DNA of 64,000 bases from Persicaria tinctoria (GCA_037127255.1 JBANSL010000013.1:81970188-82034187), one strand, 5' to 3'. Shown: positions 1-12,500, counted from the first letter of the stretch. Translations and numbers: made by a program. The notes: generated by a model not told the origin, from the letters alone.

Positions 1-847
1 TGGAGAGGAATGGGGAGAAGAACTGTGATGCCTAGATCAGACAAAATTCCTTGCATCCAAACAAACTCACTGGCCACATATATAGGACATGCTTCTATAT
101 GTTATAGGTTGTATTTTATAATTTATAGACGGTCTTAAATTATTTTTATATATTTTGCATGTCTTTTTTTATAGTTTTTGGTTTCGTTTTTTTAATAGAT
201 CCATGTCTACAGTCGTGTTTTATTTGTTCATAGGTAATTTAGCGATTCTTTGATGTCATTTTGAAATCACGATGGCCGAATAAGATTCATTGAAATCAAG
301 TTCGAGATATTCATGGATGTCGGCTAAGCCTTTCATAGTGGCCTCAGTCATGTGCTAAGAAGCAAGTTAAGAAGAGTTTATTGTCGAATTGGCATTTTTC
401 GGACAATTCCTGCTTGGTGATGTCTCGATAAAATGAGTCATTTGAGCTACAAAAAATTTGGATCGAGTTGTTCTGTAACTTGTTGGAATGCTGATTCAAA
501 GATCTACAACTTTCATGGTGACCAATTTTCCAAATTCGGCATGCAACATAGATAAATCGAGCCCAAAATCTAATATTGACTCAAATTTTCGACCCGATAT
601 CTATATATTCCGACCTGGAAGCCCGGAAATTTCAAGGTTACAAAGTTTTGGGTTGGTATTTAAGTCCTTTGCGAGGTCGAAATGTGCTTTCTGAGGATTC
701 CAACCCGGAATCCTATAGCTCTGACCTGGAACCTTTGGGGATCTTTCCTTTTTTCTATTCGGACGTGTGTTTTATCTTTTGGAATCTATCTATATTATTT
801 ATTTAGGATATTTTTATCTTGTTAGCTTTATAAATACCTTGGATTAG
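1..847. other. AT-rich sequence with no recognised gene
   Basis: No exon, transposon terminus or RNA gene could be recognised. Short open frames exist but have no coding character. The right edge abuts one arm of an 82-bp direct repeat. Confidence 0.5.
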
Positions 848-929
848 TTAGATAGTTTACACTTAAATATCTCTGTTTTATTTGTTCAAGCATGAAAAGT
901 AAATTGGTCTGTCGATGATGCATTAGTTA
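848..929 (+). repeat. 82-bp direct repeat, left arm
   Basis: This stretch (starting TTAGATAGTTTAC, ending GATGCATTAGTTA) recurs in the same orientation at 5802-5883 with only a few differences. The two arms bracket the CACTA-like element at 1116-5697. They are not transposon ends. A local duplication of the insertion site, or an older element flanked by direct repeats, would explain them. Confidence 0.8.
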
Positions 930-2561
930 ATAATCCGATTGATTGATATTAATAGGAATCTTTCTGATGTTCAACATATGGAAACTGTGAATTGAGATTG
1001 GATAAATGGATATAAAGTTAATAACTTTATTGATGGATTAACCTTGAGTATTGTTTATGAAAAATCTATTTAATTCTCTTGAAGATAAATAAACTATTAT
1101 AGATAATCTAGGTTCTAGAAAAATGCAATTAGACATCTGTTGTCAACAGATGTCTTTCAAAAAAATTTCCGATCTCTTTGTGCGTGTAGTAAAAGATCAA
1201 ACTTTCCACATCGGTTTTAAGCAGATGTCTTTTCTTAATTAAAACCCCTCAATTTTGGTTATGACATATTCACTTGTTGATGAATATCCATGATTTGTCA
1301 TTTGAAAACATGCGAAGATGTCATCTTAAAGCAAAAAAGTGACATTTACATCTTTATTTATAAAATAAGTAATGTCTTAAGACAAAATAGACAACATTTT
1401 TTGTTTTAGTGATCATGTTTATAATCATGTCTGATATATAATTTATGATTTTATATTGTTTTAATTTAACCGACCACGTGAAATATAGGAATAACTGATG
1501 TCGTTTCCAACATTTATATCAGTTTTTTCAAAATAAAATGATGATGTTGCTGCAATGACACATCAATTTATTTGACAGATAACGATGTTACTTTGACAAA
1601 TATACATCAATTTATATATCATTTTAATGTTCAAACTGGTGTTGCACATTTATTTAAATGAATGAACTGATGTGTATAATTATATTGACATCTGTTTCCA
1701 TAGACTCACATATCTACGACAAACATTACCTAGCTAGCCACAACATCACAAAAAACATACAAGCCCATCATCATGATGCCACCTCCTTCCGTGCCGCTCA
1801 CAAAGAAGGTACCTACCTACGCTACGCATCATAAGCAAAAAGAAATATCTAAAGCTTATCGAGTTGGATCCTCAAATCATTAAACTTTTAGTCAAATTTG
1901 ACTAAAATAAATCCTCAAGTCATAGTAGCTGAGGAAAGGAGTCGACGGAAGGAGTTGCTATCGGATCCCGGCTTCGGTGACAATGGGCGGGAAGGTGGCT
2001 CTGTCTTCATTCGTGTTGCTGCCAGAGATAACCATTGTACCTTTCCGGGTTCTGTCTTACAACTTGAGTGGTGTTATCCATTGTACATTTGTACCTTTCC
2101 AGGTTCCCCGTCTGATCACGCCACGGGGTTATAAAATCTTCCTCTTTAAAGATTATTCCGGGTACTAGTATTCCAACTGCTAGACGCTGCATTCGAGGGA
2201 AAAAAACCCAAAAAAATAATTTAACTGCTAATAAACTCATAAAGCTCATGCTCCAAGAAATCTTAGTCATGTCAAACACCACATTGTTTTCCTGAAAGAT
2301 ATCAGTAAATAGAGCACTGAAAGAAGAATAAGTATGAATTGAGTTATGAAACATACGTCCTGGTTATGATTCTCTCCAACTTAACTACTTTAAACTCAAA
2401 TTCCTCAATGTCTTGTCTCCTAGTCATTTAGCCACCTTGCTCCCAGTAAGCCCAGCTCCAGCAGCTTGAATAAATCAGGGAGCAAGCATGCAGTCGTGTA
2501 ATCAATATGGTTTTACGGCTAGATAAAGGGTTTCCTTCCCTAGAAACTCCACGAGGATAAA

Positions 2562-2713
2562 CTACAATAAATCCATACCGCTAAATGATGTCGCAACATC
2601 TACTGAACCTCCGAAAGACCCCACAACATTTACTGCTGCAACAAATCCGCTTGCTCCAATGGCAGGCACAAGAGCATGCAGAGTTGGAGCCAAAGCACAT
2701 ATTCCTTTGCTTT
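2562..2713 (-). pseudogene. Exon-like block, unrecognised protein C-terminus
   Basis: On the minus strand an AG acceptor (TCTGGCAG) at about 2714 opens a frame of about 50 codons rich in Ala, Val and Gly. It includes the stretch LAPTLHALVPAIGASGF and ends in a TAG stop at 2562-2564. The composition would suit a membrane-protein tail, but no family is recognised. It lies inside the CACTA-like element and is read as a captured or decayed exon rather than an active gene. Confidence 0.35.
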
Positions 2714-3257
2714 CTGCCAGAGCAGATAGCATAATCATAAGATGAATTTAATTCTAAACTTAATAAATTATTTCAATTCTAACATGACAAACATCTAAAC
2801 TATAACAAAATTTAACTTACTAAATTTAACATGACAAACTTCCAAGAACTTAATTTAACTTACTAAAAACTTCTAAACTTAATTTAACTTAACAACTTAT
2901 ATAGAATGAAAGCATCAGTATCCTTAATTTAACTAAAAATAATTCTAAATGCATTTATAGAATCAAAGCATCAATAGAAAAAAAAATTCAATAGCAACTT
3001 GATCAGCATTGCAGAAACTTGTATCAGCAAAGCAACACAACAAAGCATAGCAACAATGCTAGCAAATAACATCAACTTGTATCAAAGCATCAGTGCAAAT
3101 AAACCGCATCAAAGCATAGAAAACACAGCAGCAAAAAAAACACATCAAAGGATAGCAGCAAAAAATTTCAAGAATAACAGCAACACAACAAAGGCAATAT
3201 TTGTAAAAAGCGGATTCCTTAAAATCTAATGTGAATAGGTACTGAAGAGTGGCTTAC

Positions 3258-3442
3258 CTAAAAAACATAGGAGAGTGGTATTCTAGGAGGAGTGGCATCA
3301 AATGGTTGTTGATGTTGCACAATCGTCGAGCCTGGTTATATGAGCACAAGCTTGAAGGAATGCCATCACTAGGCTGATTCCAGATTTGAAGACCAACCTC
3401 TTTCAATTCTTCTAAGGTCTTAACATCTCCTTTTAAGATTTC
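3258..3442 (-). pseudogene. Exon-like block with both splice sites, unrecognised
   Basis: On the minus strand an acceptor (TTTTGCAAG) precedes about 62 open codons, and a strong donor GTAAGCC follows at 3251-3257. The peptide includes KTLEELKEVGLQIWNQPSDG and has ordinary soluble-protein composition. It is not recognised. Its position between CACTA-like termini suggests transduced host sequence. A chance open block between cryptic splice sites remains possible. Confidence 0.4.
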
Positions 3443-5801
3443 CTTGCAAAAAAGGGAACAAAGAGTTAGTTCTCATGCAATAAGCCAAGTTAAGATTATA
3501 ACGTTTTCAATAAATTGGATCAGAAAAACAGAGAAATTCCACACGTTCAGAACATATATTTCATCTCAAATTATGCAAAAAAAGAGAAGGGAAACATCGG
3601 ATATGAATTGATGCTTAGTAAACACATATAACTACTATTAAAGAGCACCATAATTCTTCCCAGGAATACATCATGTATGAGTATAAAATGCAGCAGTACA
3701 AAACAACTCAAATCATTGGTAGTATTGCCAGGAATGAACCAGTTTTAACGCAAAGGAATTTCACAACATATACCCCAAATACGTGACAGAAAATAGAACC
3801 AAATATCTCATGACAAAGGATCATGAAAAACACATTATCAACAAGAAATTAAGGCAAGCATGATAAGCTATCAAAATCCATGTCACATAAGACCATATAT
3901 AAGGGCTAAAGTTGCTGCACACAAGCCTGAATGTGGTTTTACAAGTTCAAGAACCTCAACCATCAAAAGTAGCAAGAAAAACTAGCATTAATATTACCGT
4001 GAAAATGAGAAATAAATAGTTATATGTTCTAGCATCAATTTGAATCGCAAAAACTTAAGTCCATAACTTGACCACATAAATAGGCAAGAGTGTCGAGTAA
4101 TGATAATGTAAAAGCCACATGAAGGGTAATAAAGGAGAAGGCATAAAGATAACAAAGCATGAGAGATAGGAGAGAATAGAGCACATAGAAACATATGGAC
4201 ATCAACATAGAATCTTTAAGAGAGTGCATGATTTCCACTCAGAAGAACCAGATAGGCCTAAATACTTCTAAAGTTTGAAAATAAAAGATATACTCGTGAA
4301 TATTTCAGCAATCAAGTATTAAGGGCCAATAAGATTCCTAAGCACGTAAGAAACATTAACTCAAATTTCTTATGTAAGGAAAAACGTGACAAATCATGAA
4401 ACACTTATATAGGGTTGAATTTTAAAGCATCAAACATGGAAGCAAAAATCAGCAAGTAAGTGTTCAACATCTCAAAGTTTCAGGACAACAATAAATCAGT
4501 GCATAAATCATGCTAAAAGACTACATAACCAATTCAGAAAATTCAGGAAACCCATATATGTCATATACTCATATAGAGAAGCATCAAGGATATGGCAAAC
4601 AGAGAGAATTCAGCAACAACTCGCAATAAAGACCATAAACAAGAGCACAACAATTCAGAATCCATTAGCCAAGTATAGCTTCCAGTCAGTCCTAGCCCAG
4701 ATTTCAGCAATAATACTTATTAAAATGTATAAAATCGAATCCAATTCGAATGAATCAGTCTCATCTTTTTTCGTAACCAATCTAACCTGAACCAGCATCT
4801 TTTGAGCTACACGATTCTTGGGAATGGAGACAAACTAGTAGGCTACAATCCATGATCCTATCCTGCTCGAGGTATGAATAAGAGAGGGAAAAATCAGATC
4901 TGAAACCTCATATCTAAGGACGGAAGAAATTGGTAACAAAAGGGTGGATAGATCTATTAGGGTTAAAGAGGACTTACCAATGATTGTGGTCAGTGTTGGT
5001 GTCGGCGTCTTCTCTGTATTCACCACCTAGAGGGAGAGAGAGGAAGAAGACGAGTGTGCCTGACCGGTGGTTGTCGGAGGAGGTGAGCCATGGGAGAGGC
5101 AGGGTTTGTCTTTGGCGAGAGTTTGTGGGGGCGATTTGAAGTGGAGGGGAGGAAGGGTTGAGGTTTGGAGAGAGGGAGGAAGTTAGGGTTTGTCTCCGAC
5201 GGGAGTTATTGGGGGCGATTTGGAGTGGAGGGAGAAAGGGTTGAGGTTCGGAATCTGGAGAGACGTTGCTGATCCAAAGGCAGGGGAGATGGAGAACAAG
5301 AGAAGGTCCAAGGTAGATATGAGATAGGGAGAAGAGGAAGAACCAGGAGAGAATAAAGTTTTCTAATGGCGAAGAGAGATAAAAAATGTGGGGAGATGGG
5401 AAACTTTTTTTTGTAAGCTCCTCCAATTTTTCGAAGTGTTAGAAAATCTCCGAATTTTGAAAGTCCCTCCAATTTTTTCTACTTAATTCAATCCCGCTCA
5501 TTTAACTTGGAAAATTCAAACCCACACGCGTTTTGATTATTTTTAAGAATGAGCAATTTCACATCTGTCAAAAAATTTGACAGATGTCTAAATATTTTTT
5601 AACATCATAAATTTAATAATTGATGTAAAAAATGAATTTAACATCAGCTGTTTTCTTGACAGACTTAAAAGACGTGATGTCTAATTGCATAATTCTAATT
5701 TGAATTGGTTATGTGGATCACGTACACTAATGTTTGCTAAGTCGTAATTAATTAAACCAGACATATTTATTACGAGACACACGTATTGAGTAATAATGAA
5801 T

Positions 5802-5883
5802 TTAGATAGTTTACCTTCAAATATCTCTTTTTGATTTGTTCAAGCATGAAAAGTAAATTGGTCTGTCGATGATGCATTAGTTA
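5802..5883 (+). repeat. 82-bp direct repeat, right arm
   Basis: Partner of 848-929 in the same orientation, about 4.95 kb away. It sits 104 bp beyond the right end of the CACTA-like element. Confidence 0.8.
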
Positions 5884-6219
5884 TGGTGAATCCTAACTTT
5901 AGAATGTTTTTCATCATATTATTTACAAAACCTTGCAATTTGTTATTTGTTACTTTTTTATTTTAGAAAATATTCTCTAAAAAAAATCGCATCTTTTATT
6001 TGGTTTAACTAACTAGTTGAGGTTCTACAACTGATTTTCACACAGTTTCCATGGATTCGACACCCGATATGATATACTATAATCGACACCATACACTTGC
6101 GGTGTTGGTTTTAGACCGATCACTCAATCTCTGGGGCTTCAAGTAGGACATCGATGAATCGCTTCCGCTTGACTCTTGGAGCGGACGGAGAGCTAGAGTG
6201 TCCCTGATAGGCAGTGCAC
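5884..6219. other. Intergenic, possible LTR 3-prime-end remnant
   Basis: No gene seen. About 6050-6122 resembles the downstream end of plant LTRs (a TTCGACACCCGATA-like string followed by ACACTTGCGGTG), so it may be an old LTR scrap. Position 6220 is where strong similarity to the flank of the intact SOT at 22400 begins abruptly. Confidence 0.3.
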
Positions 6220-6511
6220 GAAGTGGCCGGCGACGGTATCGTATAAAATAATAACAAATGAAACTAGGCAGTCTCTTTACTTGAAAGGTATATATATATA
6301 GAATCATCAAAGCTCAATTTTTGCAACAACGGTTACAAAGTTTTAACAATTTATCAAATTGAAATCTTGAAAGGCAAGCCCGTACAACTCAACTTCTCCA
6401 AACCACACCGCACCACACCACATATGTAAACAAATGAAAGTGGGTACTTATTTTACATCAAAAGGAATAAAAGCTGAATTATTAGTTACTTTGAATGTCG
6501 GTCACAATCGA

Positions 6512-7525
6512 TCAAATGGATGTGTTGAAGGTGAAACCGGTGCCACGAAACTTGTCTTGCATAACCTTATCTAGACGCTCGTACAAGGCAGGACTAATGT
6601 GGTTCTTCCAATCACCAACCTCTCCTTTCCTAAAAAACATCTTATTTTCGAAGTTTGCGTCTAACCTTCCACTTTTGTTTATCTCCAACTCTTTCAAATT
6701 CCGTAAGCTACAAAGCTTCGAGATCTCATCTATTACCCCACTCCGCTCCTCCTCCTCAGAGAAAGGAACCCTAAGAAATTCAGCCAATCTCTTCAACTCC
6801 GATATCTCATGCTTCTTAAGATCCTCGTATTTCATGAACAACACCCTATCGGGCTTCTCCAAACTCAGATTCCAGTACCCTAACACATGATCCCAGTGAG
6901 GTCCGCACCATTCAACTCCCTTACAAACAGAATCAACTATCTGCTCCAACCCCATGGATTCCATGCCTTTTACCTTCTCTTCCCCATTGAGGACCTCTCT
7001 GAATTTCACAACCGAAACGATGGTGTCGAATGGGTTCCTACACAAGTAAACTATCCGGCAACTGGAGCTCCTAATAGACTCCCCGAGAGCATGATAAGGG
7101 ATGTGCGTAGCAAGAAGTCGAGGAGAATCGAGTTTAGACAGTTGGAGAGGGTGAGAATCCGAACGTGGGTAGTCCAAGTGTGGCATGAGGTCATGGGGGT
7201 TTGTGGAGTGTAGAGGGTGGGGGATCGGGTGGTTCGTGCGATTGAGGATGGAGAAAGCAAGGGCTTTGAGCCAAGTGGCGCCGAATTTCGGCTTGGTGGC
7301 GAGCAAGAGATCGGAGTCACGAGCTCGAAAGTCGGTTTGCATGGAGATGGCCCTTGGGAGGGAGTAAGGAGTGCACCAAAAGTTTTGATACCAGTAAAGG
7401 TAAGGGCTTATTGTGCTAAAACACCAGTTTTCCCTTGGAAAGAGAAAGCTTAAGTTGTTGGACTTTGATGGAGATTAGGGCATCTTCATCTTCATGATCA
7501 AGTGAAGACTGGTTTTGGTTGTTTT
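6512..7525 (-). pseudogene. Cytosolic sulfotransferase pseudogene (copy 1)
   Basis: The minus strand encodes most of a plant cytosolic sulfotransferase, close to the intact copy at 22643-23668. Family motifs are present: the CRNPFDTIVS PAPS-binding segment and the FFRKGEVGDWK C-terminal motif. Three lesions are visible. The P-loop reads KPKFGATW instead of KPKSGTTW, which removes the Ser and one Thr that contact the PAPS phosphates. One extra T near 7437 shifts the frame and brings a TAG soon after. The first ~20 codons are replaced by a Copia LTR starting at 7526. An open frame downstream of the shift (from 7342) lacks the first ~65 residues and would not be expected to be active. The 3-prime flank from 6220 also matches the intact copy, so the gene arose by segmental duplication. 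Confidence 0.9.
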
Positions 7526-7664
7526 TGATAGATTACATAGGTTTCATATTATATAGTGGGCTAAAAGCCCGTTAAGGCCCAATACCTGTGTAACCTATAT
7601 ATATGTTATATCAATGAATGGAAACCCTCAAGGAGGACATTACAATCAATCTCATGATCTTACA
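7526..7664 (+). mobile_element. Short Copia LTR (139 bp) inserted in SOT copy 1
   Basis: It starts TGATAGATTACATAGG and ends TACA, and is followed immediately by a primer-binding site. It is about the same length as, and clearly homologous to, the 138-bp LTR of the element at 38053-39475. It interrupts the SOT reading frame after the codons corresponding to a GGTTGTTTT string that continues as GGCAATTGG in the intact copy. The far side of the SOT gene is not found beyond the element. Confidence 0.85.
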
Positions 7665-7677
7665 TGGTATCACAACC
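7665..7677 (+). other. Copia primer-binding site
   Basis: TGGTATCACAACC directly abuts the LTR. It resembles the initiator-tRNA-Met site TGGTATCAGAGC used by plant Copia elements. Confidence 0.75.
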
Positions 7678-7960
7678 TAAGATCCAAAAACCCTAATTTT
7701 CTTTTTCTTCTTGTTCTACCCAAACCCTAGCCGCCACCTCCCTGTGCCGCCCCTCCCCCGTCGGCGCCGCCCCCTTCCCCCCACCGACCACCCCTCGCCG
7801 ACAGCCCCCCCCTCTCCCTTTCTCTCTCTCTCTCTCTCTCCCACCTGTCCCAATGGCTACCGATCCGCCCACCACCAAATCGCCCTTCCACTCCGCTCTC
7901 ACGATCTCCAACATCAAAAATTGCATCCCTATCATCCTTGATCATGAGTCCAGTGGTATT
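7678..7960 (+). pseudogene. Copia leader and gag start, truncated
   Basis: A pyrimidine-rich leader with a short (TC)n tract is followed by an ATG at 7853. The frame has the gag N-terminal pattern seen in plant Copia elements (SNIKNCIPIIL). Similarity stops at about 7950-7960. The remaining gag, pol and second LTR are absent, so only the 5-prime end of the element survives. Confidence 0.65.
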
Positions 7961-8783
7961 TCTTGCCGCTCCTATTCGCAAGAATACCACATATGGTATT
8001 CTTGCAAATTTTGCAAAAATGTGGTATTTTTGCAAACCCACACCAAAAAAGTGGTATTTCTGCAAATTACCCAAAGTAAAATGTGAACTCAAACTCAATC
8101 ATCTTCATTAGCAGACGCAGCCGCAACTCAAAAGGAGAGCAGTGAATATTATTAGCTTGCAGCTTTCCCTAAAGTATTATCAACTTGTAACTATCATCTC
8201 TAACTTCCATTATACTCCGTATGAGATAATGGTTGAGCTCGTTCCTTTTTTGTTGTCGAGGTTGGCCGTATCACGTCGATTCCTAGACTAAATCTTCCAC
8301 AAGTAAGTAAATGAGTCGGTCACAAACACCTTAATTACACATTTGTATTAAAGCATATGTTCATCACTTGGGACATTTAGCCTAAGAGATGGTAAAGAAT
8401 TGATGTGCAATAATGCAACCCTAATCATTCTCAATGCTTCCTCCTTTGTATTTATACTCTAGCCAAGGGTTAACTATTTCCATTACATTCCCTTTTTGTT
8501 GTAGAAAAAATGTCTGCGGGCCATGCATGAACCAAAAAAAACAAAAACAAATGGTGCTTCATAAGACATCTATCGCCATAAAAAGAATCAAAATTGGTTT
8601 TCTTGAGTCATTGTTCTCCAAAAGTGCGCAACATTTCAGCAAGTGTAATGCAATGTACTTATTGATTTTTCATATCATGTGGGGCAGTAGGAAACCAATA
8701 TAAGGAAAGAAATAAAGTTCCACCTTTAACATGCCTATCGGGGAAAATGAATTAACCATTCCATTGGGTAAAGGAAAGATTTT
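7961..8783. other. No recognised gene
   Basis: About 7955-8080 has several short repeats of a GTGGTATT...TTGCAAA type in both orientations. The rest is AT-rich with no exon or transposon end that could be supported. Confidence 0.4.
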
Positions 8784-9005
8784 CTAACCATTTTTATTCA
8801 TGACAGATGTTGAAAAAAAAGCCAAAGGTGCAGAAGAAGGTGTTTTGCAAACGCTATTTCCACCCTTGATCTCTGTTCTCTCTACATCACAAAATCGCCC
8901 AAATCTCAAGCAAGGACTGTTAGCCATACAGAGCTCCAAAGTGTCAAATATATCAAAACCATGCTCCAAAATTCTGTTGTAATGACGTAAAAGTTGCTCC
9001 ATCTT
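8784..9005 (-). pseudogene. Terminal exon of an unrecognised conserved-looking protein
   Basis: On the minus strand an acceptor (AATTTTAG) at about 9006 leads into 73 codons ending in a stop at 8784-8786. The peptide contains LLRHYNRILEHGFDIFDTLE and a Cys-containing stretch (CLRFGRFCDVERTE). It has the look of a real conserved domain, but I do not recognise the family. Two further exon-like blocks lie upstream on the same strand. Whether this is a functional gene or a relic cannot be decided, because no complete reading frame could be assembled. Confidence 0.4.
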
Positions 9006-9284
9006 CTAAAATTTCACATGCTATAAAAAAAATCAGCAAATTGTACAATGGTAGAAAATTTCGACAGTCACAAAAAATCAGCAAGATTTCTTCAGAAAAA
9101 AGAAAAGAAAAAGCAACAAGTATGGAAATTGGAAAGAGCATGGAACCCCATGATGCTCATTTCAAACAAATCTATTGGAAAGAAGAAATTACCTAATATA
9201 TATGGCAAGAAGGAGAAGGTCATCTAGCTTATGTTAGAGGTGGACAATGCCTTTCCCCCCTCTAGATCTTGGGTTTCATAGCAT

Positions 9285-9530
9285 CCTTCAATGAATTTAT
9301 CTTGTTTGCACTGTCTCTAGTTTGAGACACGTCAGTTGGTGAAAACGACCCTCCTAAATCAATTGCAGAGGGGGTTATCTTTGGATTTCTTATCAGTTTT
9401 TTACAAGTCTTACCTCAAGAAGAAGATGTTTAGTAGTTGTAGGAGTATCCTCTCTTCCTAGCTCATATTTGAAGCAACTTCTTAGAGCTCCAAAGATTAT
9501 CTCTAGCTTTGATGGCGTTTGTTAGACCTA
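9285..9530 (-). pseudogene. Two further exon-like blocks of the same unrecognised gene
   Basis: Around 9410-9530 a frame including GREDTPTTTKHLLLE ends at a GTAAGAC donor. Around 9285-9395 a second frame including PSAIDLGGSFSPTDVSQ follows an AG. Both read on the minus strand toward the terminal exon at 8784-9005. Frame continuity between blocks was not established and stops occur nearby, so these are offered as gene relics only. Confidence 0.25.
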
Positions 9531-12500
9531 AAATACATAGTTGACAAATTGTATCATGATTTTAAGAAAATAATAATAAGGAAGATGAAAAGTAAGGTGT
9601 TAAATAAAAACACAAGAACATGATTGATTAAATAAAAACACAAGACCTAAATACATAGTTTGGTTTCAGCATTTTCAAGTATAGACTAATCAAACATCTG
9701 AAGCTTGAATCTTCTTATTTCTTCTCACCCTTAAACAAAAATTACTCATTAAGGGCATAACTCATAAGTGCATAACCATGATACAGTGGCACATGGTTCA
9801 AACATAACAACACGTTATTACAGAAACGGACAAAATGCAGAACTACTTTGCAGGTTGTCAAAGTAAAGACGGTAACATGAATGATTTGTACAAACCAATG
9901 TGCCTCTCTGCCACACCACCTTGTGCTCCAAAACCTCGAACATCAGAAACAACAACACCATGAATGCCGATTTTCAAAAGAGCCTACATTAAGAGATAAG
10001 CCGATCACACGAAGACGAATAGCAGTAAATTTGATTTCTGAATGTAGCTTCAGGTTCAATAATCTTAATTCAGTCAACTCTATCAGAAATGTCCAACCTC
10101 CATTATATGTCTAATATATCTTCTCTCTAGGCAAAAAGCGCAAAAAACAAATGCAAGCATAAAAAAATAGAAAAAGAAGAGGACTAAGAGAGTTGAACAA
10201 CAAACCAATCAAACAGACCACGATACCATACGTCATACGCTGCGCAAAAGATCTATCCAATTGCCAGGATGAAAAAACCCATACTTTACATGGATTCTTA
10301 AATCTTAACCATATGACATTGATATTCCTAGCTTCTTCAATCATAAATATATGAACAATTACAATCCTAATCTCTAAAGAACACAAATGCATAATCAACA
10401 GCAAAAATACTGAATTTTAACCCTTGTCCTCATTATCTTTGATTGACATTGTATCTGGCTGAAATACAAGGAATAGAATTCCAAGTAAGACCCATTCATG
10501 CATTTAAATGTTCCAAATTACAATTAATCAATTAAATGAATAACAAACCGCATAAGAGAACTCTTACCGAAGAGAGTCTGGTTTCATCCTTATAACAACT
10601 CAATTTGGAAGAAATTAAATTCATTTACAAATCCCTTTGGTTTTCCAAAACGCCATAGAAGTAATAAGGTCTCCAAAGAACAACTTGATTTTTTCCCCTT
10701 ATCTATGTATCTTCTTGCATTTCAGCTACCAAACAATACCTCACCCAATAAAAAAGAATAATATGATTGTTTGCGCATATGGATCTATATCTGCATATAC
10801 ATAAACATAAATAAACATATATAAGAAGGAATGGGTTAATTCTTGTTTAGTTGTTGCTAAAAAAAAAGAGTTAATTCTTAAAAATTACAAGCCCTTTATC
10901 ATTTTTTTAAAGAAAATTCTTTTACTAAATATGCGGTTCCTACACCACTAGAAAAACCATATTGGAGAGAAACATACTTAGAAAGAACAATATTAACTCC
11001 TCGATAACATACAAAACCAAAAATGCCTCATCTGCCATCTACTGGAAATATTATTCATTCTTTCTTTTCTGGAATAGTGGCCATGAAATATTCTCTTTTA
11101 GTTGTAGCGTGTATGGAAAAAAATTCCAGTAATATGGATTTGCTTAAAGGGCTTAATTTTAGTTTTCTTTGACAAGAAATATGCATATTCAAAATAAGCT
11201 CAAAATCATGGCTTTACCCCTGGTGGATGATGGCTCTAATATATTTTTAGAAAGTTGATGGAATTCTTTAAGATGCTTAAACATCAAAGAAATTATTAAA
11301 ACATCGGTCTCTAACTCACTAGGATTATACAATATATTAGTATCTCAGGGTATCTCGGTGAAGTTTTATTGTCAGATGATAAGCATGAAATTTAATGCTT
11401 TACTATTGGATAGATCATACTATAACCTAACTCAAAAGAATTCATTTTTTTTATAGGACCTCACGGAGGTTTCAGGAAGGTAAAGACTAAATGAAAATCT
11501 AGATGCAAGGACGTACTCAAAGCTGTCATAAAGCACTTGTGACAGAAACATACCTAGACACTTGAGAATTAAAAAAAAAACAGAAAATAGATTCAAATAA
11601 TGAACATGAAAGCACCAGAAAACGCACAGAAGTAATATCAACCGGAGTCCAGAGCACGAGGGAGCTTCAAAATGCATAAAGAATTAATATGAGGTTCAGA
11701 TAAGTTTAGTCAGATACCATGTAAGGAATTTGACTACTGCTGCAAACCCGATTGCTGTTGTGACTCTGTTGTCTAAGATTGCATTTGTGTCATCTTTTGT
11801 TGTTGCTAAGGTTGTTGTTGGCCACCACCTAGTAGGTTTAACAGCAAGGTAGAACATAATTAAGCTGAAAATTTCATGGAAGGTGAAGCATAACATACAC
11901 TCCATGTGTTTATCCTTGTTTAAAAACAAAATGCTCTGGATTTCATATGTCTCAAAAGTGGCTAAACTAAACAACTCTAATCATTTTTGAAAGAATGGGA
12001 AAAATAGTCTCAAGTTCCATACCTCGCATAATAGTCTCGTTAATCTTTGTTTTTGGAATTGCGAAATGATCAATGCAGAGTCATGTGAAATCGACCAGCT
12101 GCATTAAAAAGTTTGTATTGTTCTTGAGCTATATAAAATTTTCAGTGTAATTTGTATTTGACAGTTGCAGACTGGCTGAAATATGCTCTAAAAACTCCTT
12201 TTGAAGTCTGATTTTTATGCATGAATAAGTAGTCATAAATAAAGACAAATTCAATTAAATACTTGAAAAACCCTAATTACAAAAACCCTAATTACAAAAA
12301 CTTGAAAAAAAAATTCAACTAAATACTTCCGTGGAGGATTCAACTTGGCGAGAGACGGCGGTTTCCCCCTCACCTTTGTCGCTCGATTGACCAAAATCAA
12401 AGTGGTTGGAAATCGGAAGGAAGGCTGAGCGGTTTCTCACTCGCTGAAATGTACAAATAGAGGTTGAACAGTTGAAGATCGCGTCTGAGAGAGAAGATCG

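Larger units (their letters stand above)
1116..5697. mobile_element. CACTA-like element without transposase, carrying exon fragments
   Basis: The left end (TAGAAAAATGCAATTAGACATC, trimmed here to ATGCAATTAGACATC) is matched in reverse complement at 5676-5697. Both ends are followed inward by many short subterminal repeats of the type GATGTC/ACATCTGT, for example 1130-1560 and 5555-5690. Such subterminal repeats are typical of CACTA (En/Spm) elements. The CACTA pentamer itself is not preserved at either end and no transposase was seen, so the superfamily is inferred. The interior has exon-like blocks on the minus strand, which suggests gene capture. Confidence 0.45.

Noticed and set aside
4974..5472. 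Ser/Pro-rich minus-strand frames near 5.0-5.4 kb as a secreted protein
   Set aside because: Two overlapping frames with the same low-complexity content, in CT-rich repeats inside the CACTA-like element. No signal-peptide or domain pattern holds up.
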